From NCBI GenBank assembly GCA_009775125.1, contig VSPD01000028.1:1-35754 (forward strand): DNA of 35,754 nt. Reading direction: 5' to 3'. The DNA is from Muribaculaceae bacterium (lineage in GTDB: Bacteria; Bacteroidota; Bacteroidia; Bacteroidales; Muribaculaceae). Below, piece by piece: positions 8,258-16,617 of this stretch (positions are counted from its first letter, which is position 1; every line of letters begins with the position of its first letter). The notes below the pieces were generated by a model, which saw only the letters and a list, made by a program, of their open reading frames with translations, was not told the DNA's origin and did not search any database. The position numbers and the translations under genes were made by a program.

Positions 8258-8368
8258 AATAAATAGTCTTGCGTTGTATTTTATAACAATCCGGAACACG
8301 ACCTTGGTCGGGCTTCCCGCCGTTTTAACTGATTTTAAAGGGCAATAAATCGCCAACCTTCACGTTAT

Positions 8369-8413
8369 TACAAAAGGAAAAATGCGCCCGCGCCCGCGAC
8401 GCGCTCTTTTGTA
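8369..8413. promoter_or_regulatory. Inverted repeat before the PorU-like gene
   Basis: A perfect 8-nt inverted repeat, TACAAAAG (8369-8376) and CTTTTGTA (8406-8413), flanks a very G/C-rich 29-nt centre with repeated CCGCGC units. It ends 8 nt before ATG 8422. No standard TAnnTTTG box is visible here, so this may be a regulatory site or a leader hairpin. The role is unproven. Confidence 0.3.
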
Positions 8414-8421
8414 CGCGAAAA

Positions 8422-11400
8422 ATGAAACAGAAATTACTTATACAACTCGACAAAACCGCAATATTTCACCGCATAGTCCTGCCGGTACTTGCCCTTTTCG
8501 CCTCGATTTCTGCGACAGCATTCCCCGTTGAGCATTATGCCTCGGAATCAAAGCTCGCCACCGGACGCTGGGTGAAAATATCGGTTACTGAAACAGGGCT
8601 CTACCGTATTCCGGCAGCCACCCTGCGCCAATGGGGATTCTCATCGCCCGAGCGCGTGCGCATATGCGGATACGGCGGACGACAAATCGACCCCGTATTG
8701 TCTGCTGAAAATTATTCCGACGACCTCCCTGCGGTGCAGTCGGCCGTTACCCCGCAAGGCATCGTGTTCTATGCCGAAGGCCCCGTTGCATGGACCGATG
8801 CCAACGGCTTCATGCCCAACATCTACTCCACCAAAGGCTACTATTTCGTGACCGAGACTGCCGACGACGCTATTCCGGCCCGCGAAATCCCGAAGCAAGG
8901 CACCCCGGTGGCCTTTGGCACGCCGCTTGCCACGTTCACCGAACGCGTCCACCACGAAATCGACAGGTCGACCGTGGGCGAAGTGGGATACCTGCTCGTG
9001 GGCGAGAATTTCCGCGCGGCATCGACACAGCGCATCTCATTCGACACTCCCGACGCCGTAGCCGGCGAGGCGTCGCTTACCTGCGCCGTGGTCACGCAGG
9101 CCACTGCCTCATCCACCCTGCGTTTCTCGGTCAACGGCACCCAGCTCCCGGCCTTATCTTCCGACAATGTGCCGGCAAAATCATCGTCGAACTATATCCA
9201 TGGCACCTTTACCCAGACCGCTCACAGCTTCGACTACGATTCCGGCCGAGCCACTGTCGAGGTGACATATCCCGGAGCCGCGACATCGACCGGCGCGTGG
9301 CTCGATTACATGACTTTTGCCTACCCCCGCGCCCTGCGTCTCGACAGCCGCGGCAAACTCGTTTTCACCATCTCCGGCTCGCCCATGATGACCGACCCCG
9401 GGAAAGACAACCTCGTGGTGTGGGACGTGACCAACCCGTTGGAAATAACCGCGATAAACTACGGCTCCACCGCCGAGGGCATCACCTGGACCAACGACTA
9501 TCACGGCTCGCGCCGCTACGCCGCCTGGCATCCCGGCTCCAATCTCCCCGCCCCCGCCTACGAAGGCACGGTGAGAAATCAGAACCTCCACGGCACCCCG
9601 GCCTCCGACATGGTGATTTTCTCCCTGCCCCAGTATATGGCACAGGCGCAACGCATTGCCGACATGCACGCCAATTCGGCCAACCCGCTCGACGTGGCCG
9701 TGGTCAACGTCGAGGACGTGTACAATGAATTTGCCTCGGGAAGCGCCGACGTGATGGCCATGCGCAAATTCCTGAAAATGCTCCACGACCGCGCACAAGC
9801 CGACGGCGCCTCCAAGACCGTGCGGTTTGCCCTGCTCTTCGGCTGCGTCACATACGACAACCGCCACCTCTCCGACGTTTTCACCGGAGCACAAGGCTAC
9901 CCCACCATCCCTTCCTATATGGGCGGAACGCGCCGGCAGCAGCTCTCCGACAATGAAAGCTACAACTGCGACGACATGATAGGCATACTCGCCGACAGCT
10001 CGGGCAAAAACCTCACCACGGCCAAAATCGACGTGGCCGTAGGCCGAATCCCGGCCAGAGACCTCGCCCAGGCCAAGAGCACCGTCGACAAGCTCATTCA
10101 ATTCAACGAAAAGCCCAAATCGGGCAACTGGCGAAACTCGATGATATTTCTGGCCGACGACGGCGACAACGGCATACACCTCTCCGACACCGAAAAGATG
10201 ATTGCCGAGCTTGAAGCCACTCCACAGCAACAGACATTGATAAACAAAATATATGTAGACGCATACGAACGTATCGGCGGCGTGACACAACTCGGCCGCG
10301 ACCAAATGTTCCGTCTCCTCCAGGAAGGCGTGTGGTGGTGGAACTACTCCGGCCATGCCAACAATCACTCCTGGACCGGAGAAGGCATGTTGACCTACAA
10401 CGACATAAACTCGATGTACCTCAACCGCCTGCCAATAATTTGCGCGGCCACCTGCGACTTCCTCAAATGGGACAGCTCCGTGCTGTCGGGAGGCGAGATT
10501 CTCTTCAACGAGCGTTACGGAGGCTGCATCGCCATGATTTCGGCCACACGCCCTGTCTACATATCGGCAAACGGCCACTTCACCCGCGCAATGGGCCGCG
10601 CCATCGCCTCACGCGACGCCGACGGACACCTCTACCGTCTCGGCGAGCTTTATCGCCTCGCCAAAAACGACATACGCTCGGAAAAAGGCGTGCCCCTCTC
10701 CGACGACAACCGCCTGCGCTACGTGCTTATGGGCGACCCCGCAATGATGCTCCCCATGCCATCCGACATCGTGAAAATTGAATCTATCGGCGGAATCCCG
10801 CTCACCGAAGAAAATCAGGTGACGCTCGGAGCCTTACGCCGCACCACCATCGAAGGCTCGGTGTGCACCCCCGACGGAAAACTCATAGATAATTTCGACG
10901 GACTCATCGACATCCAGGTTTTCGATGCCGAGCAAAGCACCACCACGCTCGGATACAGCAGCGAAGACAAAAAAATAACATTTGACCACCACGGCGAGAA
11001 ACTTTTCATGGGTACAGGCAAAGTTGCCGGCGGCCGGTTTGCCATCAACGTGGTGATACCATCGCAGATTGCCGACAATTTCCGCCCGGCCACCATCTCG
11101 GCCTACGCCTACACTGCCGACATGGCTTCGCAGGCCGTGGGCACCAATTCCGACTTCTATATCTACGGATTCGACGAAGACGCCACACCCGACGACGTGG
11201 CCCCGGTGATAGAATCCATGTTCCTCAACCACGAATCGTTCCGCCCGGGCGACACCGTGAACGAATCGCCTGTGCTTGTGGCGCGCGTCTCCGACGACGT
11301 GGGCGTGAACATATCCGGCGCCGGCGTCGGACGCCAGCCGGTGCTCACCCTCGACGGCAACCAGACATTCACCGACCTGGCCAACTACTACCAGCCGCTC

Positions 11401-11859
11401 CCCGACGGCACGCCCGGAGGCACATTCTCATACGCGCTCGAAAACCTGCGCGACGGCGAGCACACCATCTCGCTCAAAGTGTGGGACAACGGCGACAACT
11501 GCGCCGAGCAAACCATCGGCTTTGTCGTGCGCCGCGGACTCCCACCGGTGATTTACGACGTGTACTCCGACGCCAATCCGGCCTCTACCGAAGCCAACTT
11601 CTACCTGTCGCACAACCGTCCCGACGCTATGGTCACAGTCACCGTGTCGGTCTATAACCTGCTCGGCCACCGGCTCTGGGAAAGCACCACCCAAGGCCGC
11701 TCCGAGATGTACCTGTCGTCGCCCGTGACATGGGACCTCACCGACGGAGCCGGACGCCGCGTGCCCCGCGGCATCTACCTCTACCGCGCGTCGATATCCA
11801 CCGACGGAGGCGAGACATTCCAGACCGAGACACGCAAGATTGCAGTCACTGCAAAATGA
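8422..11859 (+). CDS. porU: C25 (gingipain-like) protease, probable T9SS sortase PorU
   Basis: This 1145-residue secreted protein has a signal peptide (to about residue 35). Its N-terminal domain opens with GRWVKISVTETGLYRIP and ICGYGG, as in PorU. The C25 caspase-like catalytic domain has His645 (NYSGHAN) and Cys678 (CAATCDF). Ig-like domains follow, and the C-terminus reads VTWDLTDGAGRRVPRGIYLY...KIAVTAK. In T9SS, PorU sits at the outer membrane, cleaves C-terminal sorting domains and attaches cargo to lipopolysaccharide. Length and architecture match PorU (about 1150 aa), but no porV lies next to it. A second C25 protein with the same His-Cys spacing is encoded at 13146. A cargo protease or a PorU duplicate are the alternatives. 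Confidence 0.82.
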   Translation: MKQKLLIQLDKTAIFHRIVLPVLALFASISATAFPVEHYASESKLATGRWVKISVTETGLYRIPAATLRQWGFSSPERVRICGYGGRQIDPVLSAENYSDDLPAVQSAVTPQGIVFYAEGPVAWTDANGFMPNIYSTKGYYFVTETADDAIPAREIPKQGTPVAFGTPLATFTERVHHEIDRSTVGEVGYLLVGENFRAASTQRISFDTPDAVAGEASLTCAVVTQATASSTLRFSVNGTQLPALSSDNVPAKSSSNYIHGTFTQTAHSFDYDSGRATVEVTYPGAATSTGAWLDYMTFAYPRALRLDSRGKLVFTISGSPMMTDPGKDNLVVWDVTNPLEITAINYGSTAEGITWTNDYHGSRRYAAWHPGSNLPAPAYEGTVRNQNLHGTPASDMVIFSLPQYMAQAQRIADMHANSANPLDVAVVNVEDVYNEFASGSADVMAMRKFLKMLHDRAQADGASKTVRFALLFGCVTYDNRHLSDVFTGAQGYPTIPSYMGGTRRQQLSDNESYNCDDMIGILADSSGKNLTTAKIDVAVGRIPARDLAQAKSTVDKLIQFNEKPKSGNWRNSMIFLADDGDNGIHLSDTEKMIAELEATPQQQTLINKIYVDAYERIGGVTQLGRDQMFRLLQEGVWWWNYSGHANNHSWTGEGMLTYNDINSMYLNRLPIICAATCDFLKWDSSVLSGGEILFNERYGGCIAMISATRPVYISANGHFTRAMGRAIASRDADGHLYRLGELYRLAKNDIRSEKGVPLSDDNRLRYVLMGDPAMMLPMPSDIVKIESIGGIPLTEENQVTLGALRRTTIEGSVCTPDGKLIDNFDGLIDIQVFDAEQSTTTLGYSSEDKKITFDHHGEKLFMGTGKVAGGRFAINVVIPSQIADNFRPATISAYAYTADMASQAVGTNSDFYIYGFDEDATPDDVAPVIESMFLNHESFRPGDTVNESPVLVARVSDDVGVNISGAGVGRQPVLTLDGNQTFTDLANYYQPLPDGTPGGTFSYALENLRDGEHTISLKVWDNGDNCAEQTIGFVVRRGLPPVIYDVYSDANPASTEANFYLSHNRPDAMVTVTVSVYNLLGHRLWESTTQGRSEMYLSSPVTWDLTDGAGRRVPRGIYLYRASISTDGGETFQTETRKIAVTAK

Positions 11860-11886
11860 CCCCTAAAACGACCCCATAAGTATTTC

Positions 11887-11917
11887 TTGAATAATTGATG
11901 TTTTTTTCATAACTTTG
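11887..11917 (+). promoter_or_regulatory. Promoter of rex, implying a leaderless or nearly leaderless mRNA
   Basis: A TTG box (11887-11889), a 20-nt spacer and TAACTTTG (11910-11917) form a full promoter. The -7 box ends 5 nt before the GTG start codon at 11923, so transcription should begin at or within a few bases of it. Confidence 0.7.
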
Positions 11918-11922
11918 CACCC

Positions 11923-12579
11923 GTGAACGACCCTCGCACATATCCGCTGAAAGAAATCCTGCCGGAGCCGACTCTGCGCAGGCTTCCCTGGTATCTGGCC
12001 TTTGTCACGCTCCTGCGCGACCGCGGCGTGGAATACGTGTCGTCCACATCTATCGCAAAAGAACTCAACGTCGACGCCTCACAGATTGCAAAAGACCTCT
12101 CTTTCCTCAACATTAAAGGCAAGACCCGCATAGGCTACGAAGTGGAAGGCCTCGAGCACGAGCTCCGCGATTTTCTCGGATTTTCCGATGTGCACAATGC
12201 CATTGTGGTCGGCGCCGGCTCGCTCGGCTCGGCCCTGATGCAGGACTCCGGTCTCGAACGCTACGGCCTCAACATCGTGGCCGGTTTCGACGTGAACCCC
12301 GACCGCATCGGCCGGCGCATCGGCTCGATAGAAGTGTTTCCCCTGGCAAAACTCGGAGAAGTGGCCCAGAAACTCGACGTGAGCGTGGGCATCGTCACCG
12401 TACCTTTCGAAGCGGCTCAGACCGTGGCCGACGCCTGCATGGAAGCCGGCATATCCGCCCTGTGGAACTTCACGCCATGCCGGATTCGGGTTATCGACGG
12501 CGTTGTGATTCAAAACACCTCCATCTACTCCAATCTTGCCATTATGTACAACAGGCTCGACCGCCTCAGACGCCAATGA
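11923..12579 (+). CDS. rex: Redox-sensing transcriptional repressor Rex
   Basis: This 218-residue protein has an N-terminal winged helix (LPEPTLRRLPWYLAF, then SSTSIAKELNVDASQIAKDLSFL) and a Rossmann NAD(H)-binding domain with AIVVGAGSLGSAL, followed by the Rex-typical ALWNFTP and C-terminal swap helix. Rex represses fermentation and respiration genes when NADH is low and releases DNA when NADH rises. The GTG start at 11923 adds about 12 residues before the usual Rex N-terminus, and no ATG is available between them. A strong promoter sits directly in front. Rex heads a run of genes with short gaps or overlaps (12592, 13146, 16618). I found no clear copy of the usual TTGTTAA/TTAACAA operator in the window. 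Confidence 0.93.
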   Translation: MNDPRTYPLKEILPEPTLRRLPWYLAFVTLLRDRGVEYVSSTSIAKELNVDASQIAKDLSFLNIKGKTRIGYEVEGLEHELRDFLGFSDVHNAIVVGAGSLGSALMQDSGLERYGLNIVAGFDVNPDRIGRRIGSIEVFPLAKLGEVAQKLDVSVGIVTVPFEAAQTVADACMEAGISALWNFTPCRIRVIDGVVIQNTSIYSNLAIMYNRLDRLRRQ

Positions 12580-12591
12580 GATTGTGCCGTT

Positions 12592-13149
12592 ATGAAAGCC
12601 ATTGAAGTTTCGGACATATACCGGGGCTCTTGTGGCGAGGACTTCGCCAGATGCCGCTTTTACGCCGATTCTGCAATCGGACGCGACTGCATGCCTCTTT
12701 TCATCCCCGACGCTCCTGCCCCGGTGGGCATCGATGTGTGTCCCGCCGTGATGATATCGCGGCTTGGCCACACCGTGCAACCCAAATTCGCCATGAAATA
12801 TGCCGGCGGCGTTGGCGCCGTGGCCGTGCTCCGCTGCGCCGACCCCGACTTCGACGCCATGCTCCCCATTATCGACTCCGCCATCACTGCCGGAACATGG
12901 ATTCCCATCGACTCCCTGCCCGAGCAAATAGATTTCACGGCCTCTTGCGATGATGACACCGTCTCGGCGCAATTCTCCGTGGAAAGCCTCCGTTTTGCTT
13001 CTTTCCTTGAAAAAATATCACGGCGCACAACTATCAAAACCGGCGACTTTATAATATTTCCGCCTTTCGCATCATTCCGGCCGGAAAAAAACCGGCGCCT
13101 CACAGTTTCCGTGGCCGGCAACTCCTCTCTGAATATAAAAATAAAATGA
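12592..13149 (+). CDS. Degenerate fumarylacetoacetate hydrolase-fold protein
   Basis: This 185-residue protein follows rex after 12 nt. Its last four bases overlap the next ATG (ATGA). The order of segments matches the FAH family: PLFIPDAPAPVGIDV, an AMKYAGGVGAVAVLRCAD stretch where family members have the metal-bound (G)xDxTxRD segment, IPIDSLPEQ, SVESLRFASFLEK, and TIKTGDFIIFPP in place of GDxIxTGTP. The acidic metal ligands (the two Glu and one Asp of FAH enzymes) are not in place. It is therefore probably a non-catalytic descendant. Binding of a small metabolite or a structural role is possible, but the family assignment comes from pattern matching by eye. Confidence 0.6.
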   Translation: MKAIEVSDIYRGSCGEDFARCRFYADSAIGRDCMPLFIPDAPAPVGIDVCPAVMISRLGHTVQPKFAMKYAGGVGAVAVLRCADPDFDAMLPIIDSAITAGTWIPIDSLPEQIDFTASCDDDTVSAQFSVESLRFASFLEKISRRTTIKTGDFIIFPPFASFRPEKNRRLTVSVAGNSSLNIKIK

Positions 13150-16100
13150 AGAAATCATTGTCACATATTTCCCGGTATCTGCTATCCGTATTAGCTTTCT
13201 GCGCCTCGCCGGCCTTATTTGCCGCCGGCGAAAAAGCCGCGTCTGTCCTTGCCTCCGGCCATTGGGCCAAAATAAAGGTTTCCGAACAAGGAATCCACCA
13301 GGTCACCCCCGCGCAACTTGAAGAATGGGGCTTTTCCGACCCGTCCAAAGTCACCGTCTACGGCTACGGCGGCACTCTTGCCCTCGACAATAATTTCAAC
13401 GCCTCCACACCCGACGACCTGGTCCAGATACCCTCTGTGCACACTTCCGACGGGCGCATCCTGTTCTACGGCATGGCCGACGTGGATGTAAAAATGGAAT
13501 ATAACGCCACAAGCAATTATTTCTATGCCTCTCGCCTGCGCAACGACTATTCGCTATACGGCGCCTACTTCATCACCGACTCGCAAGAGCCGATAGAGAT
13601 TAAAAAGACATCTTACAACGTTTCGGCCTCAGGAAACATCATCTCCACTCATGCGGCTTGCGCGTTTGTCGAAGACGAGGCCGAGAATCCCTTCGGAAGC
13701 CGTTTCTTCATGGGTAAAAGATACTCAATCGGCACCACTTTCAACGTGGTTTTCTCTCTCTCCGATTATTCAGCATCCGGATTCGACTACATCCGCGGCG
13801 GCTCATTGAGCACAAACACCTACCCCGCACTATACTATTCCTATCTTGCAAAAACCACCTCGGTGAAAAGCAACCTCAAACCCATGCTTCCCGCCGGTGT
13901 GGCCGAGCGAAACGCGAGCTATGTCGAATGTTCGGCTCAGATGGAATCCGGAGGATACCGGTTCGGACGCTCCTACGGCCGCACAAGGCTTACGTCACAG
14001 GACAATTCCAAATTCAGCAACCCGGAATTCACCATCCGCTTCTCCCCTTCGTGCTCAAACCCCTCCAAATTTGAGTACGGAGCCCTCGATTATGCGTCCA
14101 TAATATATCCGCGCAAAAACTCGCTCGCCAACAGCCCCGAGGTGTTCATGACCTTTATGTGCGGCAACACAAACCAAAAATTTGAGATTAACGGCGCTCC
14201 CGCCACAACGGAGGTGTGGAAAATCGTGCGTCCCGACATGATTTACGCCTACGGCATCTCATATTCAGCCGACCGCCGCACCGTGACATGCTCGTTCGAC
14301 AGCTCATATACCCTCACCAACCAGGCTCGGGTCATTGCCTTCGACAAGGCGCGCGAGCACCGGGCCGTTGAGTTTATGGGGCAGGTCGCAAATCAGAACC
14401 TCCATGCGCTGTCGACTCCCGACTTCATCATAATCACGCCGGAAAACTACCTCGCCGCTGCCGAGCAGCTCGCCCGATACCACCGCGAATTCCTCGGCCA
14501 GGATGTAGTTGTGGCTACACAGGAACAGATTTTCAATGAATTTTCATCGGGCACTCCGGCTGTAAACGCTTACCGCCGATTTGCCAAGATGCTCTACGAC
14601 CGCGACCCGTCGCGCTTAAAAAACATACTGCTTTACGCTGCCGCCGGCACCGACTTCCGCGGAATCACTCGCGTCGACGCCGACCGCCTGCTCACCTTCC
14701 AGACCGACCGGCTCATGGAAGATGTCCGTCTCGAGCCTACATGCTACTCGTCCGACATATGGTTCGGCATGCTCGAATCCGACTACAACCATGCCGCTCT
14801 CTTCGCCCAGAAAACGCCTGTCGCCGTGGGCCGTCTGCCCATACGCAACATTAACCAGGCATGGGCCGTAAACGAAAAAATTCGCCGCTACCTGGCAAAT
14901 CAGCCAAGTCCCGACGTATATTCCCGCGCTATCGTAGTGGCCGACGCCGGCGACAATGCCGTGCACGAAGCCCAGGCAAACCTCATCTCCGACGTGTTCA
15001 GAAAAAACTCCGATGCTTTCTCAGTGGCTTTGCTTTGCAAAGCAGGCCTCCCTCAGGACAACAAAGGCGAATATCTGAAAACACAAATTAAAAAGCAGCT
15101 TTACCGTGGCGCCGGTTTCTTCGACTATTCCGGACACGCCAACGGCACCGAACTGTCTGCCCAGGCCCTGTGGTCGTCGGCCCTGGCCCAATCCACGCCT
15201 TACTCCGCGCCCGGCATATTCATGTTCTCGACATGCTCGGCCTTCTGCATGCCTTCCAACTTCGCAAGCATCGCCGAAGCCTGCGCCCTCGCTCCCGAAG
15301 GCGGCTCGATAGCGTCGATAGGCGCGTCGGTGTCGGTCTACCTTGAATATAACATCCTCTACAATCTCGCTCTCACACATTCTTATGTCAACGCCCAAAA
15401 CGGCTGGACAATAGGCGATTTCATGCGCGACGCACGCCAACGGATGCTCGACGACCCGGCAAGCAGCACAGCCATATTAATCAACACCATAGCCTACAAT
15501 CTCGCCGGCGACCCCGCCCTGCCAATGATTGTGGCAGCCGACAAGGTGCTCGTCGAGTCGGTCGACGGCATCGACGCCACCGCCGAAAAAATAGTCCTCT
15601 CCCCCGGAAAGAAGACAGTATTCTCCGGGGCTGTCACCGATGCCGGCGGCGCTGTCCTCTCCGGTTTCAACGGCAAAATCGACATAGCCATCTACGAAGC
15701 CGCGGAACAAACCAACTCGCAGGAATTCGACCAATATGGCAACGCCCAGCCTGTGACACTCGACCATACCATCCTCGCCACCGCATCGGCCGATGTAGTC
15801 GACGGACGCTTCTCCGCCTCTGTCGCCATACCCGTCACCGACCGTCCCGGCCTGAAAAACCGAGTAGTGTTCACCGCCGCTCCTTCCGACAATTCCGGCG
15901 CGGCCATGGGCGCGCTCGCCAATATATCCATTGCCGACTTCGACCCCGAAAAAGCGGAATTCGACAATAGCGCGCCCGAAATAACCGAGCTGTATATAAA
16001 CTCGCCCGAAACTGCCGACGGCTCTGTCGTGGCCGTGGCATCATCGGTACATGCCCTGTTTGCCGCCTCCAACGGACTTAGCCTGTCGGATAACAAAATC

Positions 16101-16592
16101 GGCCTTACCCCCACCCTTATCCTCGACGGCACGACCTCTTTCCCCGACATCAGGTCATATATATCGCCGGTCGACGACTCTACGATGAAACTCGAAATGC
16201 CGCTCGACGGCATCGACCCCGGACGCCACACGCTTGTGCTCGCCGTGGCCGACCTGGCCGGCGCCCGCACACGCCGCTCCTTCTCATTTGTCGTGGGCGA
16301 CGCCTCCCTCGAAGGCTCTATCACCTCCGATGCCAAAACGGTTTCCGATTTGACCACTTTCACTATCGAGCTTCCCGGCCACGAAATAGCCGAAGGAACA
16401 CTATCCATCACTAATGCCGCCGGAGAGCATATAGCATCCGTGCCCTTCTCCGGCAACGAGGCCTCATGGGACCTTACCGATGCCAACGGCAATCCCGTAG
16501 CCGACGCCACCTATCATGTGTCGGCACGCTTCATCACCGCGTCATCGCTCGCCGGACACACCCCGACAATCTCTCTCATTGCAATCCGCTGA
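13146..16592 (+). CDS. Second C25 (gingipain-fold) protein, PorU paralogue
   Basis: This 1148-residue secreted protein has a signal peptide (to about residue 27). The N-terminus GHWAKIKVSEQGIHQVT followed by VYGYGG parallels the protein at 8422. The C25 domain has His664 (DYSGHAN) and Cys697 (STCSAFC), with the same 33-residue spacing as its neighbour. Ig-like domains follow, and the last ~70 residues form a FlgD-like Ig domain with WDLTDANGN. The end lacks the PRGIYLY-type tail of the first protein and lacks a typical sorting tail. It may be a second sortase with different cargo, an accessory subunit of PorU, or a retained cargo protease. It overlaps the FAH-like gene by 4 bases and is followed after 25 bases by the M6 protease gene. 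Confidence 0.8.
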   Translation: MKKSLSHISRYLLSVLAFCASPALFAAGEKAASVLASGHWAKIKVSEQGIHQVTPAQLEEWGFSDPSKVTVYGYGGTLALDNNFNASTPDDLVQIPSVHTSDGRILFYGMADVDVKMEYNATSNYFYASRLRNDYSLYGAYFITDSQEPIEIKKTSYNVSASGNIISTHAACAFVEDEAENPFGSRFFMGKRYSIGTTFNVVFSLSDYSASGFDYIRGGSLSTNTYPALYYSYLAKTTSVKSNLKPMLPAGVAERNASYVECSAQMESGGYRFGRSYGRTRLTSQDNSKFSNPEFTIRFSPSCSNPSKFEYGALDYASIIYPRKNSLANSPEVFMTFMCGNTNQKFEINGAPATTEVWKIVRPDMIYAYGISYSADRRTVTCSFDSSYTLTNQARVIAFDKAREHRAVEFMGQVANQNLHALSTPDFIIITPENYLAAAEQLARYHREFLGQDVVVATQEQIFNEFSSGTPAVNAYRRFAKMLYDRDPSRLKNILLYAAAGTDFRGITRVDADRLLTFQTDRLMEDVRLEPTCYSSDIWFGMLESDYNHAALFAQKTPVAVGRLPIRNINQAWAVNEKIRRYLANQPSPDVYSRAIVVADAGDNAVHEAQANLISDVFRKNSDAFSVALLCKAGLPQDNKGEYLKTQIKKQLYRGAGFFDYSGHANGTELSAQALWSSALAQSTPYSAPGIFMFSTCSAFCMPSNFASIAEACALAPEGGSIASIGASVSVYLEYNILYNLALTHSYVNAQNGWTIGDFMRDARQRMLDDPASSTAILINTIAYNLAGDPALPMIVAADKVLVESVDGIDATAEKIVLSPGKKTVFSGAVTDAGGAVLSGFNGKIDIAIYEAAEQTNSQEFDQYGNAQPVTLDHTILATASADVVDGRFSASVAIPVTDRPGLKNRVVFTAAPSDNSGAAMGALANISIADFDPEKAEFDNSAPEITELYINSPETADGSVVAVASSVHALFAASNGLSLSDNKIGLTPTLILDGTTSFPDIRSYISPVDDSTMKLEMPLDGIDPGRHTLVLAVADLAGARTRRSFSFVVGDASLEGSITSDAKTVSDLTTFTIELPGHEIAEGTLSITNAAGEHIASVPFSGNEASWDLTDANGNPVADATYHVSARFITASSLAGHTPTISLIAIR

Positions 16593-16617
16593 TTACCACC
16601 ACCAAAATTTCAATAAG

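Noticed and set aside
9181..10578. 465-residue minus-strand frame opposite the PorU-like gene
   Set aside because: It is an antisense shadow with His/Val/Gly-rich composition. The plus strand carries signal peptide, catalytic residues and family motifs.
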